Positions 16,331-25,698 of a stretch of 37,280 nt of DNA are shown in pieces. Positions within the stretch are counted from its first letter, which is position 1, and each line of letters starts with the position of its first letter. Source of the stretch: Candidatus Borrarchaeota archaeon (GTDB taxonomy: Archaea; Asgardarchaeota; Sifarchaeia; Borrarchaeales; Borrarchaeaceae); contig JAEORY010000003.1 of the NCBI GenBank assembly GCA_016840645.1, positions 1 through 37,280 on the forward strand. The letters are read 5' to 3'. The notes under the pieces are model-generated. The model saw only the letters and a list, made by a program, of their open reading frames with translations. It was not told the origin of the DNA and ran no database searches. The translations under genes were made by a program, and so were the position numbers.

Positions 16331-18973
16331 CTAATTGGATTCATATATAGTTTTGTCTATAGAGAGTATTAACCATGGTAAATTAAGGTTTTGCTTTAGT
16401 TCAATATGATAATGATTATTATCATAGTGATAGCTTACAGGGGCAGGTTTATTATTGCTTCCAGGAATTGTGTGAAGTTTTAATCCTTTGATAGCTCTAA
16501 TTAGAAGTTTTCCATTGATTAATTCTGAATAAAATGGAAGCTTATTTTTGATGGATGGTAGTGAGTTAGCAGTAAATGTTATGAGTATATGCTTAGAATT
16601 GCGAATGGCATTGTCATCCATGCTTTGAATAATTACTGATGCATTATTATTTTCTAGACTGATGTCTACATCTTTTAATTTTACCTGTCTGTTTCTTAGA
16701 TTACCTATGATGCCTTGTGTTTTCTCTGTATTAATTAAAAAAACACCATCATCCCAGTTTCGGGCTAATTCTTTATTGTCTGATGATATTTGATGAAGAA
16801 AGGGGGCGAATAGAGGCTCAGAGGGATCATGGATTATTTTTGAATCAAGTGGAATTCTATTTTTCTTTAACCAGGGTAATTCTTTAGTTTCCGGGAGGAC
16901 TATTTGAACTTTTCCAAGTTCTGCCGCTGTGCGGAGTGCCGCTGAATTTCCGGCAGAAAGTTTGTTGAAAAATAATTGTTGATAGGTTGGTGAAAAGACA
17001 TAGACGCTTTCAGCTTCACTGATATGGTTTTTTCTATAGGCCAATGCTGCAGCAGGTAAAGTTGCTAATAACGAAGGATCATTAAAAGCCGCCCAGTTTG
17101 AAGTTTTAGAGCCTCTGAAGGGCCATTGAGAATATGCATATTGAATAATTGCGTCCCAGCCTTGGTGCGCTGCATTTGCTGCAATATATATAGCCGAAGT
17201 ATTTCGGTCATTGGCTGGAAATGGTGTTACATTCCATTCACTTACTGTTATTGGTTTGTCAACGAGGTGGGCAGAAGCAATTCGATGAATCATATTGTCC
17301 TTTACAATCGGATTTTTCGATAACTCTCCCTCATCACCATAAGAATGGGTATCAATAAAATCTCCAGCGGTTAAAGAAGGTAACGAGCTTAAGGGATTTT
17401 TCCCCCAAAAATTTGTAGTTGCGATTGGTGTATTAACATTTAAAGTCCTTAAATGTTCCAGCATTTCAGCATTAAAATTATACTCCAGATCATTGAGAAA
17501 TAACTTTGGGAAGCCCTCTTCCCAAGTGCGCCAGATTTTAGAAACAGGTAGTGACCAGCGTAAGGCAAAGGACTTAGCCATCTTCATAAATGAATCATTA
17601 TGTTTTGGGGCTTTTTTATTAGGTAGTAACTTGTTGCCAAAATGATTGGTGATGTCATTTTCATTGGTGATTAGTAAAGCTACTATTGCAGGTTCATTAC
17701 GATATTCAGTGTTGGTGTAAGGATTTTTATGTGTAAGTAAAAGTGAGTTGAAATTCTTCATCGCATCTTTCATTGATGCATTGACATAGTTATATCCTTT
17801 GAGGTTGTTTTTTTTATTCTGTAGTTCTTCAAATGCGTAGATATTATCATCGGTTTTGAATTTTCGTTCGACATGAAGATCAAGCCAAGTATAAATGCCT
17901 TCCTCTTTCAGGCACTTTATCCACCAGTCAAGTTTATCCAGTTCCTTGGGCGAAAGTGATAACGTGCTTTTTGATTTTTTATTACCAAAAATATTTGGAT
18001 TAACCCATGGAGAGTCATGATGATGAAAACGAACCAGGTTAAATCCCATTTTCGACAACCGTTTCGCATGTTGTTGAATCAAGGCTTTAGAAGGTTTAAA
18101 TATGGCATTTGCAGTTACATTCGTTCCCCAGAATTTAACTGGAGTTCCATCTTCGAAAATAAATTCATCTTTTCTAACTTTAAGAAAACCATGTTTGCCA
18201 GCGGGAGCTTCGAGTTTGTTGAGAAAGGAAAGGTCAATTGGAAATTGAGTTGAAGGTATTTGGTTTTTGGCCCAATTACTATTTATGTTATTAAATGCTT
18301 GATACAAGTTTTCGTATTTATTGCTGAAATGCTTCGGGAACTTCAACGTAACACTATATCGGATTTTGCCTTTCGGGATGTTTTGGGAATACAGTGACGC
18401 TCTAATTATATTATTTTTGCCTTTCACAAAAGCCAGTTTAGGAAGAGGTGGAGAAAAAGTCATAGACATTTGGTTGTCTTTATCATCCCCCCAAGTCCAC
18501 CCTTGGGTGTCAATAATTTTAGGTTTCCCAAAAATATTTTCGTATTTCTCTAAATTGAACTTAAATTCAATACCTCCACCTATAATATTGCTTTTGTATG
18601 TTTCTGAATACAATTCTATCTGCCATTCGAAAGTATTTTCTTGAGATGTCAGAAATTCTGAAGAAATGATAAAGTCTAATTTTTTATTTTTTCCTATGAA
18701 AAGAGCATTTTCTGGATTAGCGGTTTTTAACTTAGTAGTTAATCCTGCCCATTTCCAGTTCTCTCCCCAAAAAGAAAAATTACTGGAAAGTAAGTTTTCT
18801 CCACCTCTGATTAAATATGGTAAACCAGATTTTTTTTCAATTGATATTATCCAGGGAGATGAGATTGTCTTGTTTAGGTTTTCAGTATTATTGATTGTGA
18901 TGTTCCCAAATGCAGCTAATGGGTAATTTAGCGCCAGAAAAATAATCGATAAAAGAAGCTGCATATATTTCAC
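16331..18973 (-). CDS. Secreted glycoside hydrolase (clan GH-A, GH5-like)
   Basis: The 880-residue exported protein has a hydrophobic N-terminal signal (QLLLSIIFLALNYPLAAFG). A beta-rich N-terminal region of about 250 residues is followed by a TIM-barrel part beginning near FEDGTPVKFWGTN and FNLVRFHHHDSPW, with LLITNEND supplying the likely acid/base Glu438 and TVSEWNV the likely nucleophile Glu579, then a C-terminal beta region. It probably trims or releases the polysaccharide made here. Start: a GTG at 18973 gives MKYMQLLL with a basic N-terminus, but AGGTG sits 6 bases before the in-frame ATG at 18964, which is an equally good start. It lies between the sulfotransferase and GT4 genes in the same direction. 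Confidence 0.78.
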   Translation of the reverse strand: MKYMQLLLSIIFLALNYPLAAFGNITINNTENLNKTISSPWIISIEKKSGLPYLIRGGENLLSSNFSFWGENWKWAGLTTKLKTANPENALFIGKNKKLDFIISSEFLTSQENTFEWQIELYSETYKSNIIGGGIEFKFNLEKYENIFGKPKIIDTQGWTWGDDKDNQMSMTFSPPLPKLAFVKGKNNIIRASLYSQNIPKGKIRYSVTLKFPKHFSNKYENLYQAFNNINSNWAKNQIPSTQFPIDLSFLNKLEAPAGKHGFLKVRKDEFIFEDGTPVKFWGTNVTANAIFKPSKALIQQHAKRLSKMGFNLVRFHHHDSPWVNPNIFGNKKSKSTLSLSPKELDKLDWWIKCLKEEGIYTWLDLHVERKFKTDDNIYAFEELQNKKNNLKGYNYVNASMKDAMKNFNSLLLTHKNPYTNTEYRNEPAIVALLITNENDITNHFGNKLLPNKKAPKHNDSFMKMAKSFALRWSLPVSKIWRTWEEGFPKLFLNDLEYNFNAEMLEHLRTLNVNTPIATTNFWGKNPLSSLPSLTAGDFIDTHSYGDEGELSKNPIVKDNMIHRIASAHLVDKPITVSEWNVTPFPANDRNTSAIYIAANAAHQGWDAIIQYAYSQWPFRGSKTSNWAAFNDPSLLATLPAAALAYRKNHISEAESVYVFSPTYQQLFFNKLSAGNSAALRTAAELGKVQIVLPETKELPWLKKNRIPLDSKIIHDPSEPLFAPFLHQISSDNKELARNWDDGVFLINTEKTQGIIGNLRNRQVKLKDVDISLENNNASVIIQSMDDNAIRNSKHILITFTANSLPSIKNKLPFYSELINGKLLIRAIKGLKLHTIPGSNNKPAPVSYHYDNNHYHIELKQNLNLPWLILSIDKTIYESN

Positions 18974-19012
18974 CTAATACGTGATCAAAGAATTGTTTTA
19001 TACGATTTTCTG

Positions 19013-19711
19013 CTATTCCTCAAATTGATAGTCGAATAAATCGATATCTTTTCCATATAACTCTTCGATAATTTCAACTGAATTATGATCGTAGTATTCC
19101 TGGTAGCTTTTTCGGGTTTGATCTACCTTGTCACTGTTCTTGTTTCGAGAAAATATTTTTAACGGATTGATAAGGTTGGTTTTGATTGGTGTTTCAGATT
19201 TGTTTACATGTGGTATCGAAGTTGGTTCTAATCCAATCGCTTCACATAGTATGTTAAAGTCTTCCTGAAGGGATTCGAATTTACCCACGAAATCAACAAG
19301 AAGACGGCCCTCATGATATATAAATTCATGTTGCGGCCTAATAAACCAATATTTCTCTTTAAACAGTTTTTTTCTAAAATCATTTTGGACGAAGTCATTG
19401 AAACTTGATTTTTTTTCAAAGCCCAGATATTTGTAAAAGGAGATCATACGGCTCCAAGGGTTTCTTACAAACGAAAATTTGTAGTATTGATCAAAAATTT
19501 CCTGCGAAATGTATTTGTACTTAATATATTCATGAGCCCGTAAGTGAGCTAGTCTTGGTGGTCCCAGTTCTGGCTGCTCATTGTATCTTAGTAATAACGG
19601 TGCTCTTGTGTTCCAGTCGAGATCCAATAGATTCAGAAAAGCATGTTCGATACTTTGCCCAGCATTTTTGGGTATATGAATAAAAATGCACTTATGATGA
19701 TGAGATATCAT
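19013..19711 (-). CDS. Carbohydrate sulfotransferase (Sulfotransfer_2 type)
   Basis: The 232-residue protein has the two PAPS-binding motifs of the carbohydrate sulfotransferase family that includes heparan and chondroitin enzymes: IFIHIPKNAGQS (9-20) binding the 5'-phosphosulfate, and FSFVRNPWSRMISFYKYLG (79-97) with Arg83 and Ser91 for the 3'-phosphate. It has no signal or membrane anchor, so it should act in the cytoplasm on lipid-linked sugar. Its ATG overlaps the polymerase stop by ATGA (19708-19711), indicating translational coupling with polymerisation. It is one of four sulfotransferases in the window. Confidence 0.88.
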   Translation of the reverse strand: MISHHHKCIFIHIPKNAGQSIEHAFLNLLDLDWNTRAPLLLRYNEQPELGPPRLAHLRAHEYIKYKYISQEIFDQYYKFSFVRNPWSRMISFYKYLGFEKKSSFNDFVQNDFRKKLFKEKYWFIRPQHEFIYHEGRLLVDFVGKFESLQEDFNILCEAIGLEPTSIPHVNKSETPIKTNLINPLKIFSRNKNSDKVDQTRKSYQEYYDHNSVEIIEELYGKDIDLFDYQFEE

Positions 19712-21234
19712 GGTCTTTTCTCGATGTTTGAAACTGAAATTTGTTCTGAAGTTTCAGAATAAGTATTTTGAACCATTAAAGAATACCCCATGCCTAGCCC
19801 AGCCAGGCACCAGTATACCCATGGTATAATTGAAACACTGCTAACTGTGAAAATAATTACCAGAACACCGCTAATCGTTGCAAATAGGCTTCGCCCAAGC
19901 AACCTTAATTCGGTATTTTCTGTTGGTATTTTTTTTAAACTCTTGTGTATATTTCTTAGTATGTTTAGATAAAACAGAATAAAAAGAAATAGGCCGGATA
20001 GGCCCTTATCAAGTGCGATTCGAATGTAGCTATTTACAATATCAATTATTCCCTGTCCTTGTCGCATTTCTTGCATAGCTTCTGTTTTGAGATAAGTGTC
20101 AGAACCGAATATTGGGTTTTCCTTAATTACCTGAATTGAATTTTCAATTAACTGTTGCCGGTATGATATATTTTCCTGTTGTGTATCACCAATCATAGGC
20201 AGTAGATCAATTATTTTTGTTCCTATAGGGGTTGATGAAAGAAGAGTAAGAGAAATTATCGAAAAAATAGTAAACCTCGATAATTTTTTTATAACTTGTT
20301 TCCCTGTAACAACGTAAATAAACACTATGAATAATGCCCCAACCCAGGGGCCACGAGATAGAGGTGCAATAATGCCGATCAGGAGAACTAGCCAACCAAG
20401 AAATCGTATGTATTTCTTTCTAATTGAATGGGAAATAAAAGGGTATATTCCTAACCCTACCGCCACAAGATAACCCAGGGGAATGGTTCCTACAGATGCC
20501 TTGGCGCGCACCACTCCAGCCCGCTGGGCGCTATATCCTGAAAATTTGAGACTCAAATCCCAGTTGCTAGCCAATGAATTATATAACAACCAGTGAAAAA
20601 ATGATTCGAAGACACCTATTGAAGCAATAATTAGTATTGAAACAAGGAAATACAATAATGCTGATCGAAATCTTTCAAGATTGTATAAATGTCTACTGAT
20701 GACAAAATATGGAAGAATGATATCTATAAATTGATACAGCGAATATCTTAGAGTGTCAGTTATTGTTGACCCTCTGAAATAGAGAAGAATCCCCAGCAGA
20801 ATATAGATCAGTAAAATCTTGTCTGTTCCGTATTGTCCGATTTTCAGTTTATCTGTTCGGAGCAATTTCAGAAATATTGGAAGGAGCAAAATAAGTACGA
20901 GTATTCGTTGATGAGATAAATCAAACAGATAGTTGATTATACCTAACCCTGAAATTGAGAATGATAGGGTAGGAACGATGCACAATAATAGGAAAAATAT
21001 CGTCACATTATTCGTATTATTCTTATTTATAAATAATAGACTGATTGCTAGAAGAGTTGAATAAACCCAGAAATTAAATGAAATAAAAGCTAAAGAAATG
21101 ATTATTAGCCATAAGTTTCTCTGAGACGTCGCCTCTTTCCTATTAATCAGACTGGAGCCAGATTGAGTCGCGATAAAAAAAGTAGTTGATGCAATAATCA
21201 AGATAACAACAAGTGCTCGAATATTTTCAGGCAT
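19708..21234 (-). CDS. O-antigen ligase/Wzy-like polysaccharide polymerase
   Basis: This is a 508-residue polytopic membrane protein, with about 11-12 hydrophobic segments, a large loop in the middle and the Wzy_C-type motif LSRGPWVGALFIVF after the YSAQRAGVVRAKASVG loop. It is expected to polymerise undecaprenyl-linked repeat units at the periplasmic face; a ligase role cannot be excluded from sequence alone, but the Wzz-type partner and flippase in the locus favour polymerase. First gene of the minus-strand unit 21234-15069 and divergent from the flippase gene. Confidence 0.8.
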   Translation of the reverse strand: MPENIRALVVILIIASTTFFIATQSGSSLINRKEATSQRNLWLIIISLAFISFNFWVYSTLLAISLLFINKNNTNNVTIFFLLLCIVPTLSFSISGLGIINYLFDLSHQRILVLILLLPIFLKLLRTDKLKIGQYGTDKILLIYILLGILLYFRGSTITDTLRYSLYQFIDIILPYFVISRHLYNLERFRSALLYFLVSILIIASIGVFESFFHWLLYNSLASNWDLSLKFSGYSAQRAGVVRAKASVGTIPLGYLVAVGLGIYPFISHSIRKKYIRFLGWLVLLIGIIAPLSRGPWVGALFIVFIYVVTGKQVIKKLSRFTIFSIISLTLLSSTPIGTKIIDLLPMIGDTQQENISYRQQLIENSIQVIKENPIFGSDTYLKTEAMQEMRQGQGIIDIVNSYIRIALDKGLSGLFLFILFYLNILRNIHKSLKKIPTENTELRLLGRSLFATISGVLVIIFTVSSVSIIPWVYWCLAGLGMGYSLMVQNTYSETSEQISVSNIEKRP

Positions 21235-21440
21235 ATTTGTGATGTTTATGGCGAAGATTTCAATTAAGAGGCTAATTTATCGCAGATTGTAGGTATTTTG
21301 GAGGTTTTTCTTTGATATATGAGAGTTATTTCGAGGTGCGAAATCTTGGATAATAATTGTTACAAGTACGGATACGTAATGTAGAATCTATCTTGTTTCT
21401 TCGCTTAAAATCTATCCTACTAGCATGCCCGTTTTTTGAT

Positions 21441-22793
21441 ATGCCTCAACAATCTTCACTGAATAAATTAAAAGAGCGTGTAGTCAAGGGCGGTGCGGTT
21501 GTTATTTTCGGGCACTTTGGTAGTCAAGGTATACGGCTGGTTAGTAATTTAATCATGGCTAGACTACTTGTTCCAGAAGCTTTTGGGGTTATGGCGGTTG
21601 CCCAAGTTATTTTTATGGGCTTGTCACTCTTATCCGATGTAGGAATCCAGCAAAATATCATACAAAGTCGACGAGGAAATGATTCTATTTTTTTAAATAC
21701 TGCCTGGACACTTAACATAATTCGTGGATGGATTATCTGGTTTCTGGGTTTGGTTGTTGCGCTATCTGTATACTGGTTAACTGTTCACGAGGTGTTTTCT
21801 GTCAGTAGTGCGTATGGAGACCCGGTGCTTCCATACGTGATAGCTGTTTTATCATTTTCGGCAGTAATTCATGGGCTTGATTCTACAAAAATAGCAACAG
21901 CGAATCGAAATCTGGCTATGACCAGATTAATTGCTATCAATCTTTCCTCGCAAATGGTCGGTTTTCTCGTGATGATTTTTTGGGTCATGTTTGAAAAATC
22001 GATTTGGGCGCTAGTTGCCGGAAGTCTTTCATCAAGTTTTTCAAGATGTCTGTTATCACACTATTTTCTTCCAGGAGAGTCAAACCGGTTACACTGGAAT
22101 AAGGATACTTTTTGGGAGTTATTCCATTTCGGCAAGTGGGTTTTCGTGTCTTCAATTCTAGGGTTTATTGCAGCGAATGGGGACAAGCTGGTATTAGGTG
22201 GTTTGATAGATGCCGGGATTTTTGGGGTGTATGCTATCGCTTTGTTGCTAGTGGGAGCAATTCAGGGTGTTGTTTCTGCTCTGATTTCCAAAGTAGCCTT
22301 TCCCGCGCTTAGTGAAGTTGTACGAGAGGATCCCCAAAAGTTAAAAAAAGTTTTTTATCATTTCAGGTTGCCAACCGATATTGTTTTATTGAGCTTGACA
22401 GGATTTTTATTTGTATCTGGCAGCACAATTATCGAGATATTATATGACGAAAGATATCAATTAGCAGGGTATATTCTGGAAATCATTAGTTTGAAACTGA
22501 TTATGTTAAGATATACCTTGGTAGGCCAATGCTATATCGCCATGGGTAAACCACGAACAATGGTGCCGGTCATATTTTTGAGGGCTCTGATCATGGCGGC
22601 ATTTTTACCTGTGGTGTTTCATGCTTTCGGGTTTGATTTTACCCTTTGGTTTGTGGCTCTTGGAAATCTCCTGACTTTGCCAATTGTTTTTTATTTACAA
22701 CATAAAATTCAAATACTTGATATGTGGAAAGAGGTTTATACATTACCTTTCTTCATGGTAGGTATGTTGTTAGGGTATATTATATCAATGTGA
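21441..22793 (+). CDS. Wzx-like oligosaccharide flippase (MOP superfamily)
   Basis: The product is about 450 residues from ATG 21441, with around 12-14 membrane helices. The N-terminus KERVVKGGAVVIFGHFGSQGIRLVSNLIMARLLVPEAFGVMAVAQV is the familiar opening of the polysaccharide-transport MOP proteins, and SDVGIQQNIIQS follows. It flips the lipid-linked repeat unit across the inner membrane. The reading frame extends upstream to a TTG at 21357, but MPQQSSLNKLKER is a more natural start; neither has a convincing ribosome site. The 206-base divergent gap to the polymerase gene presumably holds promoters for both, but I could not pick a reliable one. Confidence 0.85.
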   Translation: MPQQSSLNKLKERVVKGGAVVIFGHFGSQGIRLVSNLIMARLLVPEAFGVMAVAQVIFMGLSLLSDVGIQQNIIQSRRGNDSIFLNTAWTLNIIRGWIIWFLGLVVALSVYWLTVHEVFSVSSAYGDPVLPYVIAVLSFSAVIHGLDSTKIATANRNLAMTRLIAINLSSQMVGFLVMIFWVMFEKSIWALVAGSLSSSFSRCLLSHYFLPGESNRLHWNKDTFWELFHFGKWVFVSSILGFIAANGDKLVLGGLIDAGIFGVYAIALLLVGAIQGVVSALISKVAFPALSEVVREDPQKLKKVFYHFRLPTDIVLLSLTGFLFVSGSTIIEILYDERYQLAGYILEIISLKLIMLRYTLVGQCYIAMGKPRTMVPVIFLRALIMAAFLPVVFHAFGFDFTLWFVALGNLLTLPIVFYLQHKIQILDMWKEVYTLPFFMVGMLLGYIISM

Positions 22794-22815
22794 TGATGGA
22801 GCGAGATCAAACATT

Positions 22816-23535
22816 GTGACCACATCAAATTGTAAAAACTATAATGCTATGAAGTTGGTTATCTCAACCATTCGTTCTAATTATAAATATCATAAGTTGA
22901 CCTGGTCCGGTAAGGCTCCATTGCTTGAAAAAATGAAAGCTACCAAGAGTGTATTCGTTCATATACCTAAAACGGGAGGGAAGTCCATTTTAAACGCCCT
23001 TTATGGCGTAGAGGCCCATAATGCTGCTGGTCATGCTACGGCACAGTTTTATCTATCAGTATTTGGATGCAAAAAGTTTGATGATTTTTATAAATTTGCT
23101 TTTATCCGAAATCCCTGGGATAGGTTGTATTCAGGATATAATTTTGCTCAACTGGGAGGTTTCGGGTTTGAGCAGGATATGGCATTAAAGAAGGAACTGC
23201 ATGAATTATCCTTTGAACAGTTTGTAAAAAACTGGTTGACTCCGCAAGAAATTGATAATTGGACAATATTTAGACCGCAGTCTGAATATATTTTAAATGA
23301 ATCTGGTGACTTGATGATTGACAAAATATACTATTTTGAAAATATCGTTAATGCTTTTGAGGAATTATCAGAGCGTTTTCAATGTGATATTCGTCTTCCC
23401 CATATTAATAAATCTAAAAGTGTCAAGTATTACAAGGATGTATATGACAGTGAAATGATAGAGATCATTGCCCGGTTATATGCCGTTGATCTTAAGTTTT
23501 TCAATTATGATTTTGAAGGAATCCGTCGTGATTGA
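22816..23535 (+). CDS. Carbohydrate sulfotransferase (Sulfotransfer_2 type), second copy
   Basis: This protein is 239 residues from the GTG at 22816, or 227 from the in-frame ATG at 22852. PAPS motifs are VFVHIPKTGGKS (46-57) and FAFIRNPWDRLYSGYNF (94-110, Arg98, Ser106). The same family as the protein encoded at 19013-19711 but clearly diverged, so it probably sulfates a different position or sugar. It is cytoplasmic by sequence. It follows the flippase by 22 bases; GGAGCGAG lies before the GTG. Its stop is 13 bases before the best start of the next glycosyltransferase. Confidence 0.87.
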   Translation: MTTSNCKNYNAMKLVISTIRSNYKYHKLTWSGKAPLLEKMKATKSVFVHIPKTGGKSILNALYGVEAHNAAGHATAQFYLSVFGCKKFDDFYKFAFIRNPWDRLYSGYNFAQLGGFGFEQDMALKKELHELSFEQFVKNWLTPQEIDNWTIFRPQSEYILNESGDLMIDKIYYFENIVNAFEELSERFQCDIRLPHINKSKSVKYYKDVYDSEMIEIIARLYAVDLKFFNYDFEGIRRD

Positions 23536-23548
23536 AAACAGGAAGAAA

Positions 23549-24679
23549 ATGAAGATAACTTTTATTCTTCCAACGGCTAATTTTGGGGGTGGGATTCGTG
23601 TTATTTCAATTTATGCACAATGGTTGACTCAAAGAGGCCATAGTGTTGAATTAATCTCTCAGCCTCCACCGAGGGATAAACTATTCAGTAGAAAAACGTT
23701 CAAGAATTTAATTACTGGAAAAGGTTTAGGATTAAAAACTAAACAAGGCTCACACCTTGATGGACTCACTCTTCATCATAGAGTTCTAGATACTTGCCGC
23801 CCACCTATTGATAAAGATGTTCCTGATGCAGACATAATTATTGCTACATGGTGGCTCACGGCTGAATGGGTTAACAGGTTGTCTGCGAATAAAGGTGCCA
23901 AGGTGTACTTCATACAGCATCATGAAATTCATAAGCATCTTCCAGTCGAACGGACTAAGAAAACATATCTATACCCGTTCCATAAAATTGTGATCGCTAA
24001 ATGGTTAAAAGATATGATGAGGGATAGATATTGTGACAACATGGTTGATTTGGTACCAAACAGTGTTGACCATAGTATTTTTTATTCCGAAGAACGAAAT
24101 AAGAGAAATATACCTACTGTCGGTTTTGTTTATTCTCCTAGACCATTTAAAGGTTGCGATGTAATTTTTGAAGTAATAAAGACTCTCAAGATGAAATTTT
24201 TAAACTTGAAGGTTATTTCATTTGGTGCATCTCAACCTGATTTTTCAGATTTTATTCTTTCTGAAATTGAATTCCACTTATCTCCTACTCAGTCCGTTAT
24301 AAGAGAACTTTACTCAAGTTGTGATCTATGGTTGTCTGCAAGCAGGTCAGAAGGTTTTTATTTACCTGCTATGGAGGCTATGGCTTGCAGAACTCCAGTT
24401 GTGTCGACGAAAACCGGTTGGCCTCTTGAGTCGATTAAGAATGGTTTTAATGGGTATTTAGCGGAAATTGATGATGTTCATTCTCTTGTAAATGGGGTTG
24501 CCTCTATATTAGAGTTAACTAATTCAGATTGGGCAGTAATGTCTGCCAACGCATTTGATACGGTGAAGGATAGTTCATGGGATAAATCTGCTGAAATGTT
24601 TGAGGAGTCTCTTTTACATGCTTGCAAAAGAGCAAATAATAAAGAAATTGCCGGAAATTGTACCCTGATTGTCGATTAG
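23549..24679 (+). CDS. GT4-family glycosyltransferase
   Basis: From ATG 23549 the protein is 376 residues, starting MKITFILPTANFGGGIRVIS, a classical GT-B N-terminal loop. Later motifs are VGFVYSPRPFKGCDVIFEV, the donor-site region LYSSCDLWLSASRSEGF and the E-x7-E motif EGFYLPAMEAMACRTPVVST. An AGGA at 23540-23543 supports this start over upstream codons in the same frame, which overlap the sulfotransferase gene. It adds a repeat-unit sugar; the donor is unknown. Confidence 0.87.
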   Translation: MKITFILPTANFGGGIRVISIYAQWLTQRGHSVELISQPPPRDKLFSRKTFKNLITGKGLGLKTKQGSHLDGLTLHHRVLDTCRPPIDKDVPDADIIIATWWLTAEWVNRLSANKGAKVYFIQHHEIHKHLPVERTKKTYLYPFHKIVIAKWLKDMMRDRYCDNMVDLVPNSVDHSIFYSEERNKRNIPTVGFVYSPRPFKGCDVIFEVIKTLKMKFLNLKVISFGASQPDFSDFILSEIEFHLSPTQSVIRELYSSCDLWLSASRSEGFYLPAMEAMACRTPVVSTKTGWPLESIKNGFNGYLAEIDDVHSLVNGVASILELTNSDWAVMSANAFDTVKDSSWDKSAEMFEESLLHACKRANNKEIAGNCTLIVD

Positions 24680-24702
24680 GTGGTGATTCTGTTCAGAAAA
24701 AA

Positions 24703-25689
24703 ATGCCAGAACATAGCAAGAAAAATGTAGAACTATCGGTAGTAATTGTTAATTATAGGACTCCGCATTTTATAATAGATTGCCTGGAAACCTTGCTACC
24801 GGAGTTATCTGATATAAATTCCAGAGTGGTTATTGTAGATAACCATTCCAATGATGACTCTCTCAACATAATCTGTAGTTGGCTTGTAAATCATGATCAT
24901 GAAAACATTGTTTTACTTTTAGCTTCAGATAAAAATGCCGGTTTTTCTGCGGGTAACAACATCGGAATCCAGGCTCAGTCGGCAAATTTTTATCTATTGT
25001 TAAACAGTGATACGCTGGTACATTCTGGAGCGGTTGAAATTCTATTGCAAACCGCGGACAGATATACTGATGCAGGCCTAATAAGCCCAAGACTGGAATG
25101 GGAGGATGGCAAAGGACAAGAAAGTTGTTTTCGTTTTCATAGTCCTGTCGGGGAGTTTTTGATCGCTGCACAGACATCTGTTTTTACAAAATTCCTGTCT
25201 AGGTTCTGGGTCGCCATGCCTGTACAAACTGCCGAGATTGAAACCCAATGGACGAGTTTTGCCTGTGTTTTGATCAGATCTGAAGTGATTGATCAGATCG
25301 GATTACTCGATGATGGTTTTTTTATGTATTTTGAAGATGAAGAATTTTGTCTTCGCGCTACTCGCGCTGGCTGGAAAATAATCCATAATCCGGATTCTCA
25401 TGTTGTCCATTTGAGAGGTGGTAGTTCTCCAGTCAAAGAAAAAACACGTTTGGGCAAGCGTGTTCCTCGTTATTTTTATGAATCTAGAACCAGGTTTTTA
25501 TATTTAGCTTATGGGTGGGCTGGGCTGGCATTTTCAAATCTACTGTGGTGGGTTGGAAGGTCCATTTCGAAAGTACGTTCTATATTGGGCAATAATAAAA
25601 AACACAATGTTGAAAGACGCTGGCTTGATATTTGGATTAATTTTTTAAACCCTTTAAAGGCTTACACTCATCCTGATGACCGGCGTTAA
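24703..25689 (+). CDS. GT2-family glycosyltransferase (rhamnosyltransferase-like)
   Basis: This is an inverting GT-A enzyme of about 328 residues: LSVVIVNYRTPHFIIDCLETL, VVIVDNHSNDDS, NAGFSAGNNIGI, the DxD-like LLLNSDT and the acceptor motif MYFEDEEFCLRATRAGW. This set, including NAGFSAGNN, is typical of the WbbL/RfbF rhamnosyltransferase group, which fits the dTDP-sugar gene rfbA at 36638 but does not prove the donor. A hydrophobic stretch near the C-terminus may associate with the membrane. The frame is open back to a TTG at 24658; ATG 24703 lacks a strong ribosome site but avoids overlap. Confidence 0.85.
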   Translation: MPEHSKKNVELSVVIVNYRTPHFIIDCLETLLPELSDINSRVVIVDNHSNDDSLNIICSWLVNHDHENIVLLLASDKNAGFSAGNNIGIQAQSANFYLLLNSDTLVHSGAVEILLQTADRYTDAGLISPRLEWEDGKGQESCFRFHSPVGEFLIAAQTSVFTKFLSRFWVAMPVQTAEIETQWTSFACVLIRSEVIDQIGLLDDGFFMYFEDEEFCLRATRAGWKIIHNPDSHVVHLRGGSSPVKEKTRLGKRVPRYFYESRTRFLYLAYGWAGLAFSNLLWWVGRSISKVRSILGNNKKHNVERRWLDIWINFLNPLKAYTHPDDRR

Positions 25690-25698
25690 GGAAGACTC

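Noticed and set aside
18017..18926. Plus-strand frames of 78-107 codons opposite the glycoside hydrolase gene
   Set aside because: Composition is that of an antisense shadow and the minus-strand protein has a signal and catalytic motifs.
21357..21440. Upstream extension of the flippase from a TTG codon
   Set aside because: The added residues are unlike flippase N-termini, and a TTG start without a ribosome site is unlikely.
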